From Bacteroidota bacterium (GTDB lineage: Bacteria; Chloroflexota; Anaerolineae; Aggregatilineales; Phototrophicaceae), in NCBI GenBank assembly GCA_027492915.1, contig JAPUDW010000347.1:1-34650 (forward strand): a DNA stretch of 34,650 nt, given 5' to 3'. The translations under genes were made by a program, and so were the position numbers. Shown here one piece after another: positions 32,259 to 34,650 of this stretch (positions are counted from its first letter, which is position 1; each line of letters starts with the position of its first letter). The notes beneath the pieces are model-generated. The model saw only the letters and a list, made by a program, of their open reading frames with translations. It was not told where the DNA came from and made no database searches.

Positions 32259-33267
32259 GGCGCACACGCGGGTCTAAAACCCCGTATAAAATATCGACAA
32301 CCAGATTGGTCAGCACATAGATGGCGGCGATCAGCAGCGTGCCGCCCTGAATCGCGGGATAGTCGAGGTTGACAGCGGCTTTGACGAGGTACTGCCCTAA
32401 CCCCGGCCAGTCGAACACCGTTTCGGTCATGACCGCGCCACTGAGCAAACCGGCGAAGGCCAAGCCGAGGATGGTCACGAGTGGGATAAGCACATTCCGG
32501 AGGGCGTGGCGAATAATCACGTTACGTTCACTCAAGCCCTTGCCGCGTGCCGTGCGGACGTAATCCCGCCGCATTTCCTCGATGATGGCTGCGCGGGTGA
32601 CGCGCACCACCAGCGCCAGCGTAAAACCGCCGAGGATGAGCGTAGGCAGCACCAGATGATGCAGTGCGTTGGCGAAGGCCGTCCAATTGCCTGTCAGCAC
32701 CGAGTCCACTGTAAACAGGCCGGTGAGTCGGGTAGGGTCGGTCATGCGCGGGTCAAGCCTGCCGGGGCCGGGGGCGATGCCGAGGTTGAAGTAAAAGATG
32801 GTGAGGAAGATCAGCCCCGTCCAGAAAGGCGGCAGCGAAGCGTTCAGCAGCGACACCAACCACACACCACGGTCAAGGAGGCTGCGGTACTTTACGCCGG
32901 CAAGGATACCCAGCGGCACTCCCAGCAGCACGGCGAATAACAGTGAGCTAATGGCGAGTTCGACAGTCGCGGGTAGGAAGGTCATCAAATCCATCGTCAC
33001 GGGGCGTTTGGTCAGGAATGAGTTGCCGAAGTCGCCGCGAGCCATATTGACGACGTAAGTGGCATACTGTTCCCACACGGGACGGTCTAAGCCCCACTTG
33101 GCCTTGGCCGCCTCGACAATATCCGGCTTATCCAGCGCCCGTTCACCGACGATCATCACCAGCGGGTCAACCTGCACCAGATTGTAGATGAGGAACAACA
33201 CCAACGAGATGCCAAGCATCATCGGGATGGTGAGGATTAAGCGTTGAAGGATATAGCGACCGAGCAT
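32251..33267 (-). CDS. ABC transporter permease, DppB/OppB type
   Basis: 338 residues; GAAGG lies seven bases before the ATG. The first helix is YILQRLILTIPMMLGISLVLFLIYNL, followed by a long periplasmic segment with LGLDRPVWEQYATYV-type sequence (here WGLDRPVWEQYATYVVNMARGDFGNSF), which is diagnostic of the DppB family. The EAA loop is RRDYVRTARGKGLSERNVIIRHALRNVLIPLVT, and the end is DILYGVLDPRVRH. It pairs with the downstream DppC-type subunit. It lies 58 bp after the binding-protein gene, with a hairpin between them that probably lowers permease expression relative to the binding protein. Confidence 0.95.
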   Translation of the reverse strand: MLGRYILQRLILTIPMMLGISLVLFLIYNLVQVDPLVMIVGERALDKPDIVEAAKAKWGLDRPVWEQYATYVVNMARGDFGNSFLTKRPVTMDLMTFLPATVELAISSLLFAVLLGVPLGILAGVKYRSLLDRGVWLVSLLNASLPPFWTGLIFLTIFYFNLGIAPGPGRLDPRMTDPTRLTGLFTVDSVLTGNWTAFANALHHLVLPTLILGGFTLALVVRVTRAAIIEEMRRDYVRTARGKGLSERNVIIRHALRNVLIPLVTILGLAFAGLLSGAVMTETVFDWPGLGQYLVKAAVNLDYPAIQGGTLLIAAIYVLTNLVVDILYGVLDPRVRHE

Positions 33268-33285
33268 GGATGACCTTCAAATCAA

Positions 33286-33309
33286 AGAGGGGTGTTAACA
33301 CACCCCTCT
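33286..33309 (-). terminator. Hairpin between binding-protein and permease genes
   Basis: A perfect 10-bp stem AGAGGGGTGT / ACACCCCTCT with loop TAAC. Read on the minus strand it is followed by TTTGATTTG, so partial termination or 3'-end protection of the binding-protein mRNA is likely, as in many solute-binding-protein operons. Confidence 0.65.
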
Positions 33310-33325
33310 GGCGTTCAAATATCGC

Positions 33326-34650
33326 TTATGACTTGCTGATTTCGTAGAAGTCCATGAAGTATACCGGATGGAATACCAAGCCTTCGACGTTCGAACGGGT
33401 TGCGTACAACTGCTGCGGTTGGAACAGCGGCACGAACACGGCATCGGCAAGGTGCGCGGCCTGATACTGTGCGTACAGGTCGGCGCGGACGGCTGCATCG
33501 GTTTCGTTACCACCACGGGTCGCTAGATCGGCAATGGTGGGCGAGTCCAATTGGATACGGGCGGCGGGGCCACTGTCCGGGAATGAGAAGTAGTCCGACC
33601 ACATGGTCGCGTCCAAGTAGTCGGGTGTCCATGTCGCGAACAGGAACGGCAGTTCCTTGGCGCGGTAAGCGGTCAAGAAATCACTGTTCGGCTGCTGGTT
33701 GATGGTGGCGGTAATGCCCACTTCAGCGAGGTCAGCCTGAATTTTGGCAGCCAAGGTTTCGTTGGCGACACCGCCGGAAGTGCTGGTTGAGGAGTAGAGT
33801 GTCACCTCGAAGCCATCAGGATAACCGGCTTCCGCCAGCAGCGCCTTAGCAGCATCGACATTGCGTTCATAACGTTTGGTCGGGTCAGAACCGACGATAC
33901 CAATCGGGAGCATGGCGGCGGGACGGTCAGCATAACCGAGCAGCAAACCGTTAATAATTCCGTCGTAGTCAATCGACTGGGCAATCGCCTGACGCACGGT
34001 TGCGTCCTTCAGCGGCAGGTCAAAACCGGCAGCGGGCGACATGGCGAGATAAGTCAGGTTCAAGGTTTGGCCGGTCACCAGCTTGAGGTCAGCATTCGCG
34101 CTGATTTGCTCGACCAAATCCTTATCTACATTTTCATAGACATCCACATCGCCGCGTTCCAGCAGTTGCAGCTTGCTGGTGGCATCGGTGCTGTGGTTGA
34201 ACTTCACGCCCGAAAGCTGGGCTGCGCCACGCCAGTAGTTATCGTTGCCTACCAGTGTCACTTCGCTCAAAGGCGACCAACTGGTAAGCACGAACGGGCC
34301 GGAACCCGCCGAGTTTTGGCTCAGCCAGTCGTTGGCGGTGTCGGTGGTGTCGGCATCAGCGGCATCAGTCGCGCCGTTCGCTTTTGCCAGTACGCTGTCC
34401 AAAATGCTCAACGCGGGGGCGGTGATAATGGTGGCAAACGCCGGAGTCTTGACCGAAAGTGTAATGACCACGGTCAGGTCATCCGGTGCTTCGATGCTGG
34501 CAACTTGGTCAACATAAAATGCGGGATTGCCCTTGATGTTCTTAAGGCGGTTGAATGAGAAAACCACATCCGCCGAGGTTAACGGGTTGCCAGAAGCGAA
34601 CGCTACGCCTTCGTGCAGTTTGAAAGTGTATACCAAGCCATCGTCCGAAA
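33326..34650 (-). CDS. ABC transporter solute-binding protein (SBP_bac_5), partial
   Basis: The frame runs open to the window edge, so the N-terminus with its signal or lipoprotein sequence is missing; about 441 residues are seen. Family 5 (DppA/OppA/NikA) features are DDGLVYTFKLHEGVAFASGNPLTSADVVFSFNRLKN, the GSGPFVLTSW segment (here SAGSGPFVLTSWSPLSEVTLVGNDNYW), YLAMSPAAGFDLPLKDATVRQAIAQSIDYDGII, and YPDGFEVTLYSSTSTSG. It would capture peptides, nickel or another solute for the two permeases that follow in the operon. The ligand cannot be told from sequence. Confidence 0.95.
   Translation of the reverse strand, partial: SDDGLVYTFKLHEGVAFASGNPLTSADVVFSFNRLKNIKGNPAFYVDQVASIEAPDDLTVVITLSVKTPAFATIITAPALSILDSVLAKANGATDAADADTTDTANDWLSQNSAGSGPFVLTSWSPLSEVTLVGNDNYWRGAAQLSGVKFNHSTDATSKLQLLERGDVDVYENVDKDLVEQISANADLKLVTGQTLNLTYLAMSPAAGFDLPLKDATVRQAIAQSIDYDGIINGLLLGYADRPAAMLPIGIVGSDPTKRYERNVDAAKALLAEAGYPDGFEVTLYSSTSTSGGVANETLAAKIQADLAEVGITATINQQPNSDFLTAYRAKELPFLFATWTPDYLDATMWSDYFSFPDSGPAARIQLDSPTIADLATRGGNETDAAVRADLYAQYQAAHLADAVFVPLFQPQQLYATRSNVEGLVFHPVYFMDFYEISKS

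Overview
The window looks like chromosomal DNA of a Chloroflexota bacterium, most likely an Anaerolineae-like lineage. This is an inference from mid-range base composition, several exported proteins with Thr/Pro-rich tails or linkers, an exported WD40 protein, a Ser/Thr kinase with an ectodomain, and the general gene style. No rRNA, tRNA, CRISPR array or complete insertion sequence was found.

Layout. Positions 1-2.6 kb hold a partial TPR gene, a VOC-fold gene coupled to an unknown gene, and an exported protein. Positions 2.7-5.8 kb hold an isocitrate/isopropylmalate dehydrogenase family gene and a WYL regulator that diverges from an alpha/beta hydrolase across a perfect dyad. Positions 6-13 kb are mostly plus-strand housekeeping and accessory genes: an exported protein, rsmG, a second hydrolase overlapping a PaiB-type FMN protein, a SWIM zinc-finger protein, an AlkA-like glycosylase and a cysteine-free peroxiredoxin-like protein. 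Positions 13-16.4 kb hold a small exported protein, a MarR regulator coupled to a polytopic membrane protein, and a TrmA/RlmD-type RNA methyltransferase that lacks the catalytic cysteine.

Positions 16.4-23.1 kb form a signalling island: a cyclic-nucleotide-binding protein, then four minus-strand genes. Read in transcription order these are a pseudo-receiver histidine kinase, an exported SH3b protein, a membrane Ser/Thr kinase, and a receiver-ATPase-pseudoreceiver-LuxR protein. The kinase ectodomain and the exported SH3b protein share a related domain, so the genes probably form one envelope-sensing pathway.

Positions 23.06-24.17 kb carry no gene. They contain repeated TTATCCCAA-type 9-mers, a long inverted repeat and structured leader elements directly upstream of dnaA, and are the best candidate for the replication origin. 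DnaA has a changed DNA-recognition motif (GGRTHSTV rather than GGRDHTTV), which may match the changed box.

Positions 25.9-34.65 kb hold an ECF sigma factor with a probable membrane anti-sigma partner, a FabH-type ketoacyl synthase, a gene-free stretch with palindromes, an exported 14-repeat WD40 protein, and a peptide/nickel-type ABC importer (binding protein cut by the window edge, then two permeases, with no ATPase in view).
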